64,000 nt of DNA from Sycobia sp. Sy_11 (Eukaryota > Arthropoda > Insecta > Hymenoptera > Epichrysomallidae), in the NCBI GenBank assembly GCA_018907035.1, contig JACCIC010000223.1, positions 434,001-498,000 on the forward strand, written 5' to 3'. The translations under genes and the position numbers were made by a program. The notes beneath the pieces were generated by a model. It was not told the DNA's origin and did no database searches. It saw only the letters and a list, made by a program, of their open reading frames with translations. Of the stretch, positions 60,640-64,000 are shown piece after piece. The number at the start of each line of letters is the position of its first letter. Within the stretch, counting starts at the first letter, position 1.

Positions 60640-61390
60640 TGTATGTGCGCATGTGTCATGCATTTGGGCCTCTTTCCCGAGCATCTGTGAAATCCCTGAA
60701 TGCCTCCTTATTTGGCGCAGGTATCCGCTTCGGCGCCGGTCGGACCGCATCACCATCTGGGTTCGAAGCGGCCGAGCTCGGCCCTAAAGGGAGAGGAGTA
60801 GGGAAATACGACCCGTACTTGCCACGCTTTCCCAACGAACTTTACGGGCAAGACAGTTTTGTTGCTCTCTTCATCGTGTTTAGATCTGCGCGTCTATCGG
60901 CAATCGCTACTTCGACACAGCTTCATTTTATGTGTTTGTGTGGGTTTGTGTCACGTGCGATATTTTCTTCTCGATAAACGGACTCTACGAATAAAGGGCT
61001 AGTGAACAAGCCCGGTCCACTAGCAGAGAACAAAACGTCATATGAGGTGTTGGTCAAATCCGCAGCCTCTATTCGGAACCCCGGCGATGACGCAGTGAGG
61101 GCTGTTCCCGTCTCCGAGGCATCGGAACTGTGTGCGCCTAGTTCTCGACCAGATCTTCCTTCTCCATTAATTGTGTGCGTATGTGCGTAGGTCCGTGAGG
61201 TCAAAGAAAACAAGGTAAGAGAGCTCTCTTTTTCAACACAGATGGCCCTTCTATACTTATAAATTTAATGTTAATCCTGTGTTTTCTTCGATTGTAAGAA
61301 TAACTCATTAGATACAGCGTAATTTCAAAATGCTTGTTTTACTTGCGGCTTTTACCTCCATGTAAGCATGGACGTTTTTTATGTCTTTAA
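60640..61390 (+). other. Unassigned GC-balanced unit with hairpin
   Basis: Open frames (60597-60977 plus, 61213-60923 minus) overlap and show no recognisable domain. GGCTAGTG...CACTAGC forms an imperfect stem near 61000-61024. At 61357-61380 a 6 bp stem TCCATG-TAAG-CATGGA is followed by six T, in the same GGCTTTT...GTTTTTTATG frame as the hairpin at 51919-51945, suggesting two members of one family. Confidence 0.35.
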
Positions 61391-61634
61391 TTATAGGTTA
61401 TTTTAATAATATATTATTTTAATTTCATTTTCTGAGATTTCATATTTTTATACCTCGCACCTTATATCCTGCTCACCTTGAATATTTATGTAATTAATAT
61501 CTATATTTATTTATAATATTCATTTAATACTTTATTTAGTGTCATGATTTTAGAATCATGTTAAGTCATTTAAAGTCTCATTATTAATATAATATTTTCT
61601 CCTTCATTATGCTATTCTTTTAATATTTATAAAC
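61391..61634. other. No recognisable gene
   Basis: AT-rich DNA before the next Helitron fragment. Confidence 0.4.
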
Positions 61635-61979
61635 AGATTCTATATTATATTAGGAAGGACATAGGCTATGTATTTTATTGAAAATCATTGTACTTTTCAC
61701 AATAAATTAAGTTAACAGTTTTAGTGGTCAGTTTCACAAACGGCCACTAGGTAGCGTCTTGAATCACGAACATCAACTCAATGTAGTCGGCTTAAAGTAT
61801 TAATACCAGGCCAGCTCAAGTGAATGTTCATATCCAACTTTGGGATTCGTATCCTAAAGAATGTGTAACGTTAGTCGGTATTAACTTTTTTGTTCTTCAG
61901 GTTAATCTGACACTACTCTCACACCTTATGGATATCTTTTGATTTTTGTATATTTTTGAATTTTTTCTCACGTGAAAAT

Positions 61980-62028
<49 letters not shown>

Positions 62029-62090
62029 TTTTTATAAGATGGTTGTATGCCAAATCATACTAAAAATAATTTGTGAAAACAAATTATTAG
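61635..62090 (+). mobile_element. Helitron internal fragment
   Basis: AGGACATAGGCTATG, AATAAATTAAGTTAAC, CCACTAGGTAGCGTCTTG, CAGGCCAGCTCAAG, CAGGTTAATCTGACAC, ATGGATATCTTTTGATTTTT, a CT tract (61981-62024) and GCCAAATCATACTAAAAAT. The 5' pentamer end and the 3' half are missing. Confidence 0.8.
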
Positions 62091-62310
62091 GATAATTTGA
62101 TATTTTTTTGAATATTCTATTTTTTTCTATGCAAGAAGAAAATTGTATAATTATTTTGAAACATGAATTATACAGAATGTTCAAATAAAAGCATCAAAAT
62201 AACCAAATAATTTTTGAAAATGGTTTAGTCTACAATTTTCAGATTTCCCCTTGCTTATAGAATTGTCAAACATAAATCTAATTATTTTAATATTATAAGG
62301 GTTTTTTTCA

Positions 62311-62360
<50 letters not shown>

Positions 62361-63165
62361 TTGTGGTCTTATCGATTTTTATTTAAAAAAATTAATTTTA
62401 AAAAATAATTAAAATTATTTAAATTAACATATAACTATATATACTATTTCATATAGCCAAAAATGTAAATTTCAATATAAATTGTTAGAAGAAGTTTCCA
62501 ATATCAATTGTGTTTTATTTTTTTTACTAATATATATCTGTGAATTATTAATTATTTAAGTAAACAAATTGAAGTTAATTTCTATTGGGGCCCCTCTTTG
62601 ATACTTCAACAAGTACAACCTCCTTCAAACTATTATTTATTTAACCTATTTTAAATCATGACAAAATTTCCAAATTTCAAATTCAAATTTTAATGTTAAT
62701 TTATAATGATAAAAATTGATATATTTATTTTAGCCATTAATTCCATCAGCGATTCTACTACTTCTATATAAATTTATACTTTTCATTATATAAATTAAAT
62801 TTTCTACTACATTAGTTTGATCAATGTTGTAGTTCTTTTTTTTCGAATCTAAAACAAACTTATTTCTTTGATTTTTTTAAAATTATCCGATGGGTTTTGT
62901 CAGTACAGGGTGTAATTGAAAATTTTATTTTAAAAAAGTGCTACGTGTCAAAAAATGACTTTTCGTTTTTAAATGTTGTTTTCAATTGTATTAAACTGGT
63001 AACTCCCAATAACTTTTTCTACCATTCAAAAATGGATTCCAAGATTGCAATTTGAAGATTTTTCAATTCTGATGGATTCAGCAAACTGTACAACTAGGTG
63101 AAGTTAATTTTTGAAACCGAGTGTAGATTTCTTACAATCATATTGATTAAAATATTATAGTTAAA
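62091..63165. other. No recognisable gene
   Basis: AT-rich DNA with a TA run at 62317-62357. Nothing further. Confidence 0.4.
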
Positions 63166-64000
63166 TATATCATATCATATCATATCATACCTACTAATTT
63201 ATAAAGATAAAGCGTGTTTTTGTTTGTACACGATAACCGAAAAAACTACTGAAAAGATTGTTCTGAAATTTGACATATAGATTCTATATTATATTGAGAA
63301 GGGTATAGGCTATGTTTTTTATTGAAAATCATTTTACTTTCATCAATAAATTAAGTTATTGGGTTTAACAATCAGTTTCACCAGCGGCCACTAGGTGGCG
63401 TCTTGATCCACGAACATCAATCCAAAGTAGTCCGCTTAAAGCATTAATAGCAGGTCAGCTCAGACGAATGTTCATATCCAACTTTGTGATTCGTATCCTA
63501 AAAGAGCTGTGACATTAGTCGGTATTACCTTTTTTGTTTTTCAGTTTAATCTGACATTACTCTCACACCTTATGGATATCTTTTGAATTTTTGAAAATTT
63601 TATTTTCTCTTACGTGGGAAAATCTCTCTCTCTCTCTCTCTCTCTCTCCTTCTCTTATAAAATGGTTCTTTATGCCAAATCATACTGAATATAGTTTGTG
63701 ACGAAAAATTATATTTTTATTTTTCTACATTCTATTAACTTCAGAATTGTGACAAGAGACTATGTTTTTTTTAGTTCGAACAAAAGAAATAATGGCAAAA
63801 TAGGGTTCTTTACCAACAACCTCGAAACTATCTATATATAAATAAAATATATCGTCACTTCTGCATAAAAAAGTAATATCCATTGCCTATTTAAAAAATA
63901 TGCTATGCGCATACCACTAATTGACTTGAATTTCAGTTAACATCACTACGAAAATATTCAGGGTATTGAATTGAAAAAACGAAAATATAAAAAGTATATA
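63166..64000 (+). mobile_element. Helitron 5' half, cut by window end
   Basis: TCATA pentamers (63168-63191), TACTAATTTATAAAGAT, ACTACTGAAAAGATTGTTC, AAGGGTATAGGCTATG, CAGCGGCCACTAGGTGGCG, CT tract (63625-63649), GACAAGAGACTATG and TTCTTTACCAACAACCTCG, running off the window before the 60 bp array. Confidence 0.85.

Noticed and set aside
60597..60977. 126-codon plus-strand frame
   Set aside because: It starts within TA/GT repeat and overlaps a similar-length antisense frame; kept only as an unassigned region.

Overview
The window looks like AT-rich accessory DNA from an insect genome, most likely an ant or other hymenopteran. This rests on 345-codon mariner transposases of the insect type, many non-autonomous Helitrons, a Penelope-like retroelement, TA/CT/GT microsatellites every 1-3 kb, and one intron-split gene resembling the DUF4806-type genes common in ants. 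No conserved housekeeping gene, rRNA or ordinary tRNA is recognisable. Species assignment is inference.

Layout. 1-6361: AT-rich DNA with a Penelope terminal remnant (1440-1690) and two halves of one Helitron family. 6375-8418: a large TG...CA LTR-like unit whose sister lies at 56736-59237. 8419-13695: Penelope-derived DNA, including a decayed RT plus GIY-YIG endonuclease on the minus strand, hammerhead-like motifs, an intron-like segment, and a 1.5 kb GC-rich island sitting inside that segment in one of two copies. 14304-16937: a very large palindrome with an LTR-like insert in one arm. 17.5-19.9 kb: Helitron fragment, glutamine-rich pseudogene, tRNA-derived SINE-like unit and solo LTR. 22.3-26.5 kb: minus-strand multi-exon gene or pseudogene, with a 600 bp foldback and a mariner in its introns. 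28.9-30.7 kb: near-complete Helitron. 34-39.8 kb: mariner fossils, a MITE, a long-TIR element and duplicated segments. 42.5-43.5 kb: Gypsy-like fragment. 43.5-45.3, 49.8-51.2, 53.3-56.7, 61.6-62.1 and 63.2-64.0 kb: further Helitron copies in both orientations. 52.1-53.3 kb: DD41D-type transposase fossil. 59.3-60.5 kb: second, broken mariner.

How it works together. The window is mainly a record of nested transposition. The first mariner copy (25025-26310) has an uninterrupted transposase frame and matching ends. The second copy is dead but keeps the ends, so it could in principle be moved in trans. The Helitrons carry no Rep/helicase gene and would depend on an enzyme encoded elsewhere. Many insertions abut TA microsatellites, and the Helitrons themselves carry CT and TA tracts to new sites.

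The two most interesting structures are: (1) a Penelope-like family whose terminal region combines a hammerhead-like core, a 5' splice site, a perfect TACTAAC branch motif and a 3' splice site, followed by a near-palindromic 15-mer, repeated at several loci; and (2) a 60 bp tandem repeat inside the Helitrons whose antisense strand reads as a 20-residue peptide repeat in several independent copies.
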